DNA of 64,000 nt, taken from Haemaphysalis longicornis (lineage: Eukaryota > Arthropoda > Arachnida > Ixodida > Ixodidae). This document shows, one piece after another, positions 42,826 through 55,044 of the stretch. The notes beneath the pieces were generated by a model. The model was not told the DNA's origin, made no database searches, and saw only the letters and a program-made list of their open reading frames with translations. A program made the position numbers and the translations under genes. The stretch is taken from contig CM023449.1 of assembly GCA_013339765.2 (NCBI GenBank), forward strand, positions 42,102,539-42,166,538. The letters are read 5' to 3'. Numbering within the stretch: the stretch's first letter is position 1; each line of letters begins with the position of its first letter.

Positions 42826-42970
42826 AGGGCACATTTATAGTACATTTAAAGTAAACTTATACTACATTTGTAGTACATTATAGTGCATTTGTAGTACATT
42901 ACAGTACATTTATAGTGCATATATAGTACATTTATCACAAGAATGCATTTAAAGTATAAATGCACAAGGG
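42826..42970 (+). repeat. TACATTT(A/G)TAG minisatellite
   Basis: About nine imperfect units of roughly 14 bp built on TACATTTATAG and TGCATTTGTAG. Confidence 0.8.
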
Positions 42971-44448
42971 TACATTTACAGCCAAATACGTAGTTGGCTA
43001 GAGTAGATGTTCCGACTGAGCAAGTTACCGCCCTATAGATTACTGAGATTCCGACTTAGATTTCGACTGAGCAAGTAACCGCCCTATAGAAAGAAAAGTG
43101 CGGCAAAAACTTCAAATGCTTAACTACATGTGCACAGCCCTACATCTTTCTCTGCCAAAGGAAATGCAAACTTCATTTATTTGAAAGAGCTAGTCAGTGA
43201 AAACTAGTCACTGAACTCCATTCCGACCACAGACATGGCTTTCCCTAAACTAAGAAATTTTCTAATTTCGCGCTGCACAACGTCATCGAAGCAGTGTTGG
43301 CATGGATGTCGCCTCTACTGTTAGTTGTTGGCCGTTCGCTCGTTGTTCATTTCGTACCGTTATCGCTCGAGCGGTTTCTGGCACGCGGTCTCCGTGAGTG
43401 GAAATCCTTCACTGCGCGCTGCCAGAAACCCTGTCGGGGTTTGACAGGCTTTGTTTCGCACATAAAACAAGGTCTGGCTGTCCCCATCGACCGTACGCAC
43501 ATCCTCCCCCCAACCAAAAGCCTGGTGATACTTATTAACCAATTCCTCTCTGCTACATCGTATTTGCTTCTCTTTCTTTCACTTTCGTTTTCTCATCTTT
43601 TGGCACGAAGTACTTCGACTGGCTTCTCTTATGCTACTCAGAGAGGAAACTGACACACGCTCCAGCTTCGCTAGAATCAGGGTTTTGTGCGCGACTGGTG
43701 TGCGCCTGTTATACTCACGTGCCATCCCGTTCAGGTGCCACGCGGCGCGCACTTTTCTTCAACATTTACGTTTCCAACTCACAGTATTGTGATGTCTGTG
43801 AAGAGAGAAAAATATCCCCTCAAAGCTTCCGATTCCTGTCCAATCCCCCAAGTGAGCACATACTATGAATAAAGAAACAACAACAACAACAACAAAAACA
43901 ACAAGAAAAGGTGCTGGGATAGCACAGTCAGTAGAACATCGGGCTTCTACTGTGGAGGCCCTGGCTTAAATCGTATGACACGTGTGTTATTTACTTGTTT
44001 AGTAGCTCTTTATAGCGGCGACAATTTTCTTGACCGGACAACAACGGCAGAGTTGGGCACCTAAGGTTTTCACCTTAATAAAAAATCAAAACGAGTAAGT
44101 GGTGAAATCTGTGCCGGCCGCGTAAATAATCAGCAGACGCGGTGATGAATGACACCTGCGGAAATAAAATTTCAGGGTTACACGCACGCCCTTTTTAGGT
44201 GCTTCTCGTGTACGGAATCCGCAACGTTTCTACTTTCTTATTGGATGGCGCCCCTGCTCTCTTTTTTTACAGGCTTACAGAAGCGTTTCTGTACATCGCG
44301 CCAGTAAAGTATACGAAGGCGAAAATGCAGAGACAATTCCACGAAACCTTTCCTACTAGCTAAAAAAGCTAAAAAACATCTGAAAACGTCTAAAGCTTAA
44401 GAAAAACACGTACAAATAATGCGCACCGTACACTGCACAACACACGTG
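42971..44448. other. No gene seen; tRNA-like module near 43915-43978
   Basis: A CAA-rich run (about 43873-43905) precedes a plus-strand A-box-like TAGCACAGTCAGTAG, with a degenerate B box about 45 nt later, possibly a SINE. A 'gactgagcaagtaaccgccctatag' type word is duplicated near 43013 and 43067. Plus frames at 43294-43653 are unrecognised. Confidence 0.4.
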
Positions 44449-44456
44449 TATATAAG
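44449..44456 (+). promoter_or_regulatory. Candidate TATA box
   Basis: TATATAAG lies about 75 bp upstream of the ATG of a candidate first exon (44531). Transcription would start near 44480. No strong initiator is visible there. Confidence 0.35.
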
Positions 44457-44530
44457 AGCGAGTTCATCTTGAGCTAGTTATTTCTGAGAAGAGCAGACGC
44501 AACCTTTTTATAAATACGTTGAGGACAGAA

Positions 44531-44594
44531 ATGACGGGCTTAGACTTCGGAAGTAGCTTTTTCCTAATCGTTTTTGGGGAGTCAGGAGAATGCG
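44531..44594 (+). CDS. Candidate first coding exon of a secreted protein (weak)
   Basis: The ATG opens 21 codons reading MTGLDFGSSFFLIVFGESGE and then Cys, ending at a consensus splice donor (GCG followed by GTAAGT at 44595). The product has a short hydrophobic core (FFLIVF) like a signal peptide, and the intron would be in phase 1, the usual phase for exons that carry signal peptides. With the TATA box upstream this is a plausible gene start. No downstream exon was identified, so the gene's identity is unknown and it may be chance. Confidence 0.3.
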
Positions 44595-46577
44595 GTAAGT
44601 ACGAAGGCTGTTTTATTTACAAGTGTGTTGCCCTCTGTACGTCTGTGCTGTCCTTTTTTTTGCTCGTGTTTTTGAACTTTTTCTTTGATCTAGGGAATGA
44701 AGGAACCTCTGCCGCGCATCCTGCAGCGCAGCGGAAAAATCGCAGTGCCTGAAAAACGGAACTGCGATTACGCGAGTCCAATAGCCCCAAGCACTCCGCT
44801 TCAATCTGCCACGTGTCTGTATTGTGCCTGCATTTTTAGCAGGCGTGCACAGACGAATGACGCCGCTACTGGCGGGAAATTTTATATCTCGGGGAGGAGG
44901 GGGGGGAAAGCTTGGGTGCAGCCGTTCGGGGAATCGAGCTATTTTGCCGACATGTAATTTGAAAGAACTGCGAAACAGAGAGGCGAGAGCGCACGACGGA
45001 ACGGGCGGGCGGTATGCGTTTAACTGCCATGGCGAAAGCGCTGATGCAATCCTACGGGATTGAATAATTGCAGAAAACAAGATAAGTGCTCTGCACATAA
45101 CGCAGGCGCATCGCAAAAAGCTGATGCCCTGCGAGAGACTTCAAACACGGGGAGTACCTCAAGTGATGCCAGAGAGCTCTTTAAGCTTGGCGCGCAATTA
45201 GGGAGCCGGAGTCAAGACGAAGCAGCCGAGGAGACAGTAGTGGAGGCCGGAGCAGGCAGCAGCAGACAAAGCGGCCCCTTTCCGTCGTCTCCTGGCAGCG
45301 CCAACTGAAGAGACACTTTGGCGTCGCCCGCTGCTCAGTTCGCCGCTTCGAGGGGGCGGGGGGCGATTCTACTCGAAAATAGCCTTTTAGGCGAGAGCCG
45401 CTCCCTTCGTTTCCTCAGCGCAGCTCAAGCGCAGGACCGAAGAACACGAAGAACTCGAGCCGAGGAGAAACGCCTTCGCCATGACGTCACGCGGCAGGAC
45501 TTGGGCCTGCGGGCCTGTTCGGTCGAGGCTCCGTAATTAACCAAGGTGGGGTGGTGTCAGCACACCGGCTTGAAGGGGAGAAAACAGGTGACCCTTCCTG
45601 TGCGGGCGCCAAAGACGAGCTGTCAGCTGAGAAGAACTTCTTGCTGAGCTAGTTGGTGAATAGATTCCATGATTTGAAGCGTAACGAAAACACACGGACG
45701 AAGAACAGAGTAGACGAGACAGGCGCTAACTTCCAACTATTTTATTCGGCTACGCATGTGCTTATATTCCCAAGTAAAAGAGACGGCGAAAAAGGAGCGT
45801 ACACATACACCGATGATAACAAAACCAGATATATTTCCAGCACGTTTTTCAGAAAAAACCCATTTCGCTACTGTACAGAGCAATCGAGGTATCACTTACG
45901 CAGTCATCCGCTCTCTCCCCGATATAAAACGCTTCGGCTATTTCCCTCGCAGCTCTGTTCTTGCTTTTGTTTAGTATTCTTATTTCTTTGAGCTGTCAGA
46001 GTTGCTTCCTTCGCGCTGCCAACTGTGAAGCGCACGGGGCGCTGCAGGCATGGCTTCTGGAATTTTTATTTGCAGGGTGGGAAAACAAAATGTACAAACC
46101 CCATATAGACATCTGGCCGCTAGAGAGACGCTACCTTTTGCGCACTGCTTGTAACGAATGGGACTACTCCGTTTTCTAAATTTGCGAATACTGATTCGGT
46201 TGTGTTTTAAGAGGTATTACAAACGGCGAAATGAGCAACTAGTTCTGCTAAATAGCGATTAATAAGTTCCCTCAGCTTTCTCGCAATTCTCGAACTTAAT
46301 AAGCTATCTAGTTTAAATCGGTATAAATGGGAATCATTAAGCTCACATGGCGCATTGTTTCGGTGTCTGCGCTTGTGTCGCGCGGTGATGTAGGCCCGAG
46401 CTAGCACACCAGGATGGTTAGGTTCCGCTGTCTCACCCTTCGAAAGACCCTCCTCTGCGTTTTCTCTCAGTTCCGACTCACGGCCGCGCCGCTCTAGCCC
46501 GGCAGTGGCCGACGCTGCTGCTGCGTTCGAAACGCCGCCCCGCGGCGAATCCCTGGTAACGGCTGGCAGAATCTCTG
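44595..46577. other. No clear gene (2 kb)
   Basis: Several GC-rich overlapping frames on both strands (for example 44613-45116 minus, 45060-45308 plus) lack domains. Would be intronic if the exon at 44531 is real. Confidence 0.35.
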
Positions 46578-46693
46578 GTTTCACTCTTTGTAGAGCCACC
46601 TGTGTGAATTCAAGTGCCTTCGCATGGGCAATTGTTGTGGGTGTCGTTTAAAGCTTTGCTTTCCAACCACCTTCACAGCGGAGATTGGAGCCA
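46578..46693 (+). repeat. Dispersed repeat family R2, copy 2
   Basis: Matches 5947-6060 in the same orientation: GTGAATTCAAGTG, GTGGGTGTCG, GCTTTCCAACCACC and GATTGGAG in order. Confidence 0.6.
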
Positions 46694-48764
46694 ATTTTTT
46701 AGGGTGAATTTAAGCCATACTGTGCCCCATAAATTGGCCCACGCAACTTGTGAAAACACGAATATCCGGATGTTTCTGAGTTTCGGCTTACTCGACACCT
46801 GGAGATATTCATGCCCAGCATTCCGCTCTCCTTTGACGTACCCTCTGACACACACGGATTCATGTCAAGCTATTGTCAACGTTTTTGTTCCATTCAGTGA
46901 TCTTATCTACATATGCGCAAAACTACGCTGATATCGCCAGTAGTATATCACGAGAAAAAGGGTACAGAGAAAACAGAAAACCATGACTCAGTGTCGTTAC
47001 ATTCTGCGCTCATTAAGCACTTGTAATTATCCATGCGCTAGCAGTGTCTTTGTAAGAACCACACGGCCAAAATTCAGAGGAATGTCTAATACAGTGCGCC
47101 GCAAGCCAAGTATCGGTGTCTAAACCATTTACGGCTCGTTTCCCAACTCAATATCCGTGCACGAACCAGAAGTACTCTCTTTTCCGAACAAACCTTTTGA
47201 GGACTGATGAATGGCGATGAAGCGGTGAAGCCAAGCTTTCCTTCTCGATGTGTATCCGTGTGATCCACTGGGCAGCCCGATATGAGGTTTGAGTAAGCCC
47301 GTTCCATTGCAAGCAACAGGCGAGCGCTTGCCCCACCCGGATCTCTCGGACAGCGGCGTGGGCTGTTATTGATTGGCATTCGATTAAAGCCTGCGCATTC
47401 CGAGTCAGGGCAGGCACCCCTTAAGTGTACCCCCTCCCCATATCCCGCATCCGTGCTCGCCTCCGAACGTCCTCGCATGGCCGAGCACTGCAGGGGTTGT
47501 GGCGGTGGCTAGCTGCGACAGCCCATGTCTCCACGAGCAGCCTTAAGCGAAGAAGCTCGGATGAACGAGGACGACGCTGGGGTTCGGCCCTCGGAATGCA
47601 ATGCGGGTGTGACCTGCACGAGTGTCGTTGGGACGATGACAGATGAAGCCGCTTTTGCACGGTCGCTGCCTGGGCCCGCACCGCTTGTCGCTTAGCGAGC
47701 AGAATGCAATCAAGGCTCGAGTGGAGGGCAGCCAGGCCGGGGGCAATGCGGGTTTTCGTGAATTTCACCCGTGTTCTGCTTGCGGCGTCCGCGATTTGTC
47801 CGAGTACAGGCAGGCGATCGGTTCTGAGCGTTTTGAGGCAGGATCGTTCACAAAGTCCTTTACTGCGGGGATCTGAAGACGAAATGACCACTGGACGCCA
47901 ATGATTCATCTGTACTGATAGGTGAGACCTGCGTCTTGTTGTGAACCCCTAATACCTTGGGCGCCCAAATTGGCTTTCGGATTTCAGTGCATGATTTCGC
48001 GAAAAACCCAACTCGGAAATCCGCCACGCGCTCACCTTTCTTGCGTTCGTCCCCGACTTCGTGGGAGGCACAATTGGAGCGTAACAGCAAGCAGAGATCA
48101 ACTAATCAGACGCTGCATTGATTTAATGAACGGCCACATTTGATTTGTTTGCTGAAGCCACTTCTCTCCAACCGTTTCGTCAAAATTCCCTCCAACCTTT
48201 TAGTCAAAATCTGGCAACTTGCTCATCACGTGGACATTTTGTTGGCGCCATCTTCGAAAAGGCCGCCATATTTTAGTTGAGAATTTGCTGACAGAGAGGC
48301 GTGTTAAAAAAGGCGTTAAAGGGATGGCCCTGAAATCGCACACTTCGAAATGTGCGCCCGGAGGGAGCAGCACACTTTTAGTTGGCCGCCGCCCGCTCAG
48401 CGTTGCCTTTGCGGAGAAAGCGAAGGGGTGTGCACGGCTGCAGGGATGCTACACTGACGTTTGTTGTAAGGCGGCCACTGGTAAACGCATTGCATCATGG
48501 GCAGCAAACAGAAACGTCTTACAGTGAAGTCAACCTTACCCTAAAAAGGTTGTCTATTGTTTTACCAAAACTTTGCCAAAAACAAACACATGAAGATTGG
48601 CTACTTGAATGATTCTATCATTGCGCCGAGTTCCATTTGCTGGTCATGATTGACTCCACCACAAAAAAAATCAAAGCCCTTTTATCAAGAGAAAGATGGT
48701 TAAAACGCGAAGATTTCCCATATAAAACCTGAGTCAAAGTCCAATATCCAAATGGAATGGCGGA
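46694..48764. other. No gene seen (2 kb)
   Basis: The minus frame 47421-47909 (162 codons) and several plus frames overlap in GC-rich DNA without any recognisable motif. Not called. Confidence 0.4.
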
Positions 48765-48830
48765 ATCGGATGGCGCAGTCGTCGGCTTCTTAACAAGAAA
48801 GACCCAGGTTCGATTCCAACCCCGGAAAGC
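48765..48830 (+). mobile_element. tRNA-like module
   Basis: TGGCGCAGTCGTCGG is an A box and GGTTCGATTCC a perfect B box about 30 nt later. The anticodon arm would be CTTCTTAACAAGAAAG, which pairs poorly. Read as a SINE head or tRNA pseudogene. Confidence 0.45.
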
Positions 48831-49027
48831 GTTTCTTTCTTGAGGCGCTTGATGTGCGTTTGGGGAAACCTATTGTGTAAGTCGGACTTCTTGCACTGCG
48901 TTTTGGGCTAACGATTTGGATTTTGGACTGTGGCTTTGGATTTTGAAGAGATTGGCTTTCGACAAGAGAAAGCTTCGGGTTTCAACCATCTTACACTTCA
49001 CCAACGAGCATCATCAACGTCAGAGAA

Positions 49028-49272
49028 CGATTGATTGATTGATAGTAGGGTTTAACGCGCCGACGCAACGCAGGCGATGAGGCGGGCCGTAGTGGAGGGC
49101 CACGGTTTAATTTTGACCACCTTGGGATCTTTAACGTCCGCCGAAATCTCGTACACACGGGCGTTTTTGCTTTTCGCCTTCACCAGAAAAGTGGCCGCAG
49201 CCGCCGGGAATCGAACCCGCGTCCTCGTGCTCAGCGGCACAACGCCTTAGCCAATGAGCCACCGCGGCGGGT
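49028..49272 (-). mobile_element. tRNA-derived SINE (Ruka-like), full-length copy 3
   Basis: Same structure as copies 1 and 2 with more substitutions. The 12-bp target duplication AACGTCAGAGAA lies at 49016-49027 and 49273-49284. The tail has three to four ATTG units. Confidence 0.9.
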
Positions 49273-49284
49273 AACGTCAGAGAA

Positions 49285-52217
49285 AATTGGCCTTCCTTCA
49301 TAGCGTTTTGGGGCAACGTCGCCATCAGTGATGCATAGAAAGCTTTGCTTTAATGAATAAGGTTGTACCTGTGTTCAAAACTCTGTGTCCCCTCCTGGTC
49401 GTGTGGTAAATAGCTTCGCTGGTCATCCACCTTCGTAGAGCGGAATGGCTGGCGGTGATTTTTGAAAACGACGCGTCCTTTCTCATAGGACGTGCGGGCC
49501 CAGGAGAGAGTGGGTGCGAGACGGCTGCCGGAAACACGTGCACCTCGTTTAGTAACGCCCCACAGAATAGCTTCGCTCGAAACGGGATAAATTAATGACC
49601 TCCCGTGGCGGCGGCTATTTGCGTAATTGCGCCAGTTCATTCTTCAGATTCCCTGAGCGACCCTATGTTTGAATTTTTTTAACTAAGGCTGTTCAACGAA
49701 TGCGGTGTCTCCGTTTCGCTATGCCGCACTATCGCGACGGCTTCATATTGTCTGCTGCACGTCATTGTGCCGTGCGCCCGACGTGAGTTCAGATGAGTAT
49801 GTATTGGAAGCGTCCTCCAGCCCTCGTCAGAAACGCATTAGCTACCGTAGCTGGAAAATCTTTTTTTTTTTTAGCCGCAGTAAATAAATTGAAATGCGTG
49901 CGCTGACGTCGTTCATACCTTCTTACCATCCTTCTTGTCGAGGATACCCGCTCTAGCGATGGACTGAATTATCTGTGGCGCACCTAAGCAGCACGCGCAA
50001 TGATGTCGCCTGAGAAGAGAGCGGCGGTAATGTGGGAAAAGAATTCTGCATAGCTTTTATTTGATGATATGCAGGGTTGATGATGATGTAGATTGCCCTC
50101 ATCTTCCAAACTCCGGATTTATCCGATGGGCGGATACCCCAATGCGTGTATGTCACGGCCTGGAACGCATTGTGAGACTGCTTCGTAAGCTAATGGCAGT
50201 AACTACCGGTCTATTTTGCTTTCTTCTGGTTTGTCTATAAGCTAATCATCGTAAGAATCTTTGTATTCGAGTGCTAAAGGCATGCTTCTTTCCAAAGAGA
50301 ATGGGTTTATGTCCGGCCGTTCCGCAACTACTAAACTTGTTTTTTTTTTCCATGCAACGAATGTCCGAAGTGGTTCGTTGTATAGGACGTCAATCGGTAC
50401 TGTGTTCTATGCAACCTTAATAAGGATTTTTATGTTTTCAGTCATCAAGCGCAAACTGCCCCTACTGAACATAGACAATTCTTTTCTTGACCTCTTTACT
50501 CTTTCGCTATCGCGGGAAATTTGCCGATTTTTTAGGTGTCTAAGGAAACGTTTTTTCTGTGCCAAACGTATTGTTTAGACACATATTGGAGTGGCATAAA
50601 ATGCGGTTGATTCAACGCCCTTTGCAAGGACACCGGTTTTAATAATGTTTTCATGAATAATGATTGCAAAAGAATTATCAAATTCCAAATTTTTGTCCAG
50701 GCGTCGAAGAAAATAAAGAAAAGGAAGTTGTGTATAAGAAACCCACAAGTAGTAGAAAAAAATTAGAATATGCACTTTATAGGCAAAAATTTCAAAAACC
50801 AGTCACAAAAATAAAAATTGATTTGCTCAGAACAATTTGTTAGATATCATTGAAAATGCGAGCACGCGTGGTGCCCGCGCCTTGTGGTGAAGCCCAAACT
50901 ATATTTGAAATTTCACAATTTTGGGTGGTTCTCTGGAGGAAATCTGGTGGTTTGGCATTATTACAGACACCAATTTGTCCCCACGTAATGTAAGAGCACC
51001 TTGTCAATGATCACGATGCGAAGAAATCCGCTTGGAGTTGAACCAAACTCGGTGATGGATGCTTGTGGACGTTCTCATCGTCACTTATCTTTCAGAACTT
51101 TAATTTGCAGTTTAATATCATATTAGGACTCACTATGGTCGCCCTGCTTTCAGGAATAAGGTACGATGCGCTAGAATCATGCCCAGCAAGCTTTCACCAA
51201 GCAGCTGTCACGCTATGAAGAGAGTTCAGCACTATGAGCCTCCTATATCGCAGTGCCACCGAACATTTTCGAAAAGAAACAATGTCACGCCTGTTGGAGA
51301 CTTTTTCAGAATAGACAGGTCTACTAACAAACTCCTTCCACTGAAGCCGTGCGGAACTACCGACCTCCGGAAATACCCTCGTACGGAAACTAAACTGTCC
51401 GGTGAACAACTTGCGCTCGCCTCGTCTGAACTGCTATTCGACGACTTGGTGTTATCTTTCGACTTTCAGTTGAAGCTGGTATCGCAGAAGTAAGGCATTG
51501 GTGATGTGGAATCACTTGCGGCATGCTTTTTTCTAGGAACAACAGTAGCAGCCGAGGGAGGCGCCATGGCAAATCGGCTTGAAGTTGGGTGATACTAGCG
51601 CCAAATATGGGTTTCGCAACGCAAGAACCAAACCGAAACTGCTGGAAACTGGCGGGAAATGCCAGGTTCACGTTAGAAACTCGGGGGGAGGGGGGGGGGG
51701 GATGTGTTTCGGAAATTAGCTTTGACAGAATAAAGCTACCCTTTCTCCGAACGAAAGTTCACTAGCGAACAACTGGTGTCATTTTGAGATAACTATCACC
51801 TCTTAACGCTTTTGGATTACAAAACTGGCAACATAATTTGGTGTTTGACTTGCTAGGACGGTAGGAACCTTTTCATCAAAAAAAGAATTGGTAGTAACGC
51901 AGCATAACCACGAGTGGCATACTTTTTAGTCAAGTGCAGTAGCCACGCCCTCTTTCGCAGAAACACGCACCTAAGCTGGCAGAAAACGTCGTGAAAAAAA
52001 TCTCAATGTCGCCGGAGCGGGAAAATTTAAACTGATTTCAGAACATTTACCTAACATGTCGAAACAACATGTCGAAACAACAGTTTTCGACAGCATGTCG
52101 AAACTGGCAGTTTAAAGCATTGATTACTGGTTATCGGTTTCAATAGGCATGGTAACGAAAGTGCGTAGACACCATTCTACGTCAAAGTTAGCTGCCCGCA
52201 CTTTTATCCTTACTGTG
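49285..52217. other. No gene seen (2.9 kb)
   Basis: Frames of up to about 105 codons (50261-50578 plus, 51179-51493 plus) carry no domain that I recognise. A T-run lies near 49860 and a G-run near 51687-51700. The word ACATGTCGAAAC is repeated three times around 52054-52105. Confidence 0.4.
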
Positions 52218-52310
52218 TCTCGAGAGGCGTTCCGCAGGCGTCTGTTCTGCCCTTTTTATTGTTTTTTGAGAGTGCCTTTCTTTTTTGCTGATGACATCCA
52301 GATGACGCAA
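52218..52310 (+). pseudogene. Tiny reverse-transcriptase remnant
   Basis: One frame reads RGVPQASVLPFLLFF, close to RT motif B (G-V-P-Q-G-S-V-L-x-P). Soon after, in another frame, comes FADDIQ, the motif C of LINE reverse transcriptases. The segment normally separating them is mostly deleted. It is probably a decayed Jockey/CR1-type LINE fragment. Confidence 0.45.
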
Positions 52311-53965
52311 AGCTAGAATGTTCAGAAATTTCTTTTACAAGGTATAAAACCAACGAGAGAAAAGCTCTTTTGATGCTATAAATGAACCTCTCTCAGCGGG
52401 ACCGAAAAAACGCGCAGCGTAGGAATTCCTTAGGATTTCTCAACTGTCGCCGTTGATCAGTTGATTGGACGGAATCGAAGGGAACTCCAGAGCAAATGGA
52501 ACTCGCAGAACTCGCAGAACCTTGCTTAGACGATTGGAAGGCTGATATGAATCGAGTTGAAAGAGAAACTTCGGTAAAGGTCATACGCAAGTTTATACTA
52601 TCCCGTATTGCTACGTTTCCCGTATGTGCCTGGAGGGATATTGGGAATAGTCGCCTGCAATGGGACTCTAGTGAAGGCGTAATACTGAGCACACCATCAT
52701 CGATTGGAAAATTTCTCTTCAAACGCCCACCTCCGCTATTCCTGCTAAAGCCACTGCTTCAGAGGAAAGGGCTTGCTATTGTCGGGCTGGCTGCGGCCTG
52801 TCCAATCAGCGTGACAATATAGAAGAATATCACTTTATGCTTTGTCGTGACACCGAATGTTTTCTTGTATGTTACGCGGTGAACAATCAAGTTAAATTAA
52901 CCGTCTGTGCCTCCTGAGTCTGTTGGTATTCAGCATAAGCGCGACGAGCAAGTGCTGTACGATATGTTTAGGATGGTGAGGCTTCACTCTCTGTAGAAAT
53001 GCCGTTTTGGTTACGCTTGCAGAGCCACCTCGGGACACAAAATAGTTTTTTTCCCCGCGAGCCAGCTACAACGGTACGCCGCACTGTCGCGTTTGATGTG
53101 CCGGTTGACTGCGTCCGTTGGGTCAACTAGGGTGTTTTCAGGCCTGTTTTCTAGCGTCGGGATACGTATGATACTTTTGTACAGCGCCTTGTAAATTAGT
53201 CTGACTTGTTGCCTCAAGTGTTCGAGCCCTCTTGTTAAAGAGAGAGAGAAAAAAAAATACTTCAGGAGTGTGCAGTGGAAGGCAGTTCTTATAGGGTGTC
53301 ACTGTAGGCTATACTCTTCCGTGAGCCTTCTTCCCAGCTCCGATAACCCGCACGTCCAAACAACGTTTGTGCTCGCCTGTGAAAGGAAACGCCGTTGGAA
53401 AACGTTGACTCGGAGACATCCGTAGTGAGGGATAGAATTTTCGCATGCTTGTGGAATATTTCTGGCGGCCAGCCACGATATAAAATACTTGAACAGCTCG
53501 TTTAAAGACTAGACTTATGACTAAACTAGGCAGGTGTACGGCCCCATACTGTTTTCCGTAGCTGCAAAGCCGCCGAAAAGTATCATGAGCCATTCCTGAG
53601 TAGGTGGACGGGTCGCAAATCAAAGTAGGCGGCTTTTATTCTAAATATATAATTCCGAAGCTAGGCACAACACGCACTGTGTTATCATTATCTTTTCTGC
53701 CATAGCACACGACTCCAGAATCACCTCGACTCCATTCGGTTCACATTAGCTGATATCGCTCTAAAACACTGAAGCATCCCCTAAATTTGAAACAAACGCT
53801 AGCGTTATTCGCCAAGATACGCTTCGAAATATTCAAAGCATTCCGTAAGGCAAACGGTGAAAGGCCGTATTAGCAACTTTGAATATTAGACTTGTCATAC
53901 TCTCTGGGCCGATTGTCACCGTCGGCGTGTGTTAGGGACTAGAGTGGGGTAAGTGATTCACTCAC
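52311..53965. other. No gene seen; likely intron 3' of the receptor exon
   Basis: Would lie in the intron following the receptor exon on the minus strand. I looked for a helix 6-7 exon (CWxPF and NPxxY type motifs) among minus-strand frames and saw none. Confidence 0.4.
53960..53965 (-). other. Splice donor of the receptor exon
   Basis: GTGAGT on the minus strand follows exon bases CTGA. The open frame stops three codons further on, so splicing here is needed. The intron splits a codon after its first base. Confidence 0.75.
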
Positions 53966-55021
53966 TCAGCATGTTGATGACCGCCTTGCGTGAAGACGAG
54001 GCGGCGGCCCCTCCACGCACCGACTTCCTCAGCTGGCAGCCCCTCTGGAGCTTGCTGGGCGGCGGCTGGGCGTGCTGCTGCTGCTCCGTCGCCGACTCCG
54101 CGCCCACCTTCCCGTTGGTGACGCTGTGGTTGGCGGCCGGCGCCGCCGCCGAGTGGCACTTGTGGTCCTGCCGCGAGAGGGCGTCCGAGCGCTTGAGCTG
54201 CAGCGCTATGCACACGTAGAGTACCAGGATTACGCTCATGGGCAGGAGGAAGAAGGCGAAGGTGGACATCTCGAAGGCGTGCTCCAGCGGCTGCTTCACG
54301 GTGCAGGCGGCCGTCTCCGGCAGCACCGTGGTGCCGTCTTCCAGGGTCTCATGCACGATGCCGAACTGGATGGCCACGGGCACGGCGCACGCGGCGCTCA
54401 GGATCCAGATGGCCACGACGAACTTGACGGCCCGCGACAGCTTGGACATGGTGTGCGCCCTCAGCGGGTGGCAGATGGCCACGTAGCGCTCGATGGTGAA
54501 CGCCGTGATGGTCAGGATGGACGCGTTGGTGGACGTCTCCGAGGTGAGCCCCCGCAGCACGCAGAAGGCCTCCCCGAAGACGTACGGGTGCCGCTGCCAG
54601 AGTTGGTACAGCTCTTGGGGCAGCCCCAGGACCAGCAGCAGCAGATCGGAGACGGCGAGGCTGAAGAGGTAGTAGTTGGTCGCCGTGTGCATGTAGCGGT
54701 TTCGGGCGATCACGATGCACGTGCAGACGTTGCCGACGACCCCGGACACCAGGAGGACGGAGTAGATTAGCGTCATGGGGATGACCGTGGTGAGCGGGTC
54801 TCTCTTGGGGCCCAGTGCTAGGAGGAGCATCTCTGCCTCCACGGACGCGTTTAGCGCCAGGGCGTCGTCCACCAGCGGAATGTCGTCCTTTTCGGAGGCC
54901 ATCGCAGCGTCCAGGTACGCCAGCGAGGAGGAGGAAGGCTGGATCATGCTCCTCTGCCCCTCCACGCTTGAACATGACTCGTCGACGGCCTCCCCGCCAT
55001 TTGCTGCTGGCTTGGTAGGAG
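53966..55021 (-). CDS. Neuropeptide GPCR exon (CAPA/pyrokinin/neuromedin-U receptor type), helices 1-5
   Basis: This exon encodes most of a class A G-protein-coupled receptor that would signal from the cell surface in response to a PRX-amide or CAPA-type peptide. Residues below count from the upstream ATG at 55103. An N-terminal tail with an NAS glycosylation site (85-87) precedes helix 1 (about 108-133, with GVVGN). Then come helix 2 (143-166, LAVSD), helix 3 (178-211, with C181, TSETSTNASILTITAFTIE and ERY in place of DRY), ICHPLRAHTMSKL in loop 2, helix 4 (225-249), C267 in extracellular loop 2 and helix 5 (277-302). A long Ala/Ser/Gln-rich third loop ends in RKAVINML, the approach to helix 6. 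Helices 6 and 7 must lie on another exon. The SETSTNAS and ICHPLRAHTMSKL signatures are those of the neuromedin-U/pyrokinin/CAPA group; which subtype is not decided. The start is either ATG 54947-54945 within this exon or an upstream exon. No regulatory element is visible. Confidence 0.9.
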
Positions 55022-55044
55022 CTGTGAAAGACAGAAGGAAAGAA
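55022..55044 (-). other. Splice acceptor of the receptor exon
   Basis: On the minus strand a pyrimidine-rich tract (CTTCTTTCCTTCTGTCTTTC) is followed by ACAG at 55022. The frame stays open upstream to ATG 55103, so an unspliced start cannot be excluded, but the tract is a strong acceptor. Confidence 0.65.

Noticed and set aside
47421..47909. 162-codon minus-strand frame
   Set aside because: No motif, opposite-strand frames overlap it and the composition is GC-rich. Not distinguishable from chance.
54072..54770. 232-codon plus-strand frame opposite the receptor
   Set aside because: It is the antisense shadow of the GC-rich receptor exon.
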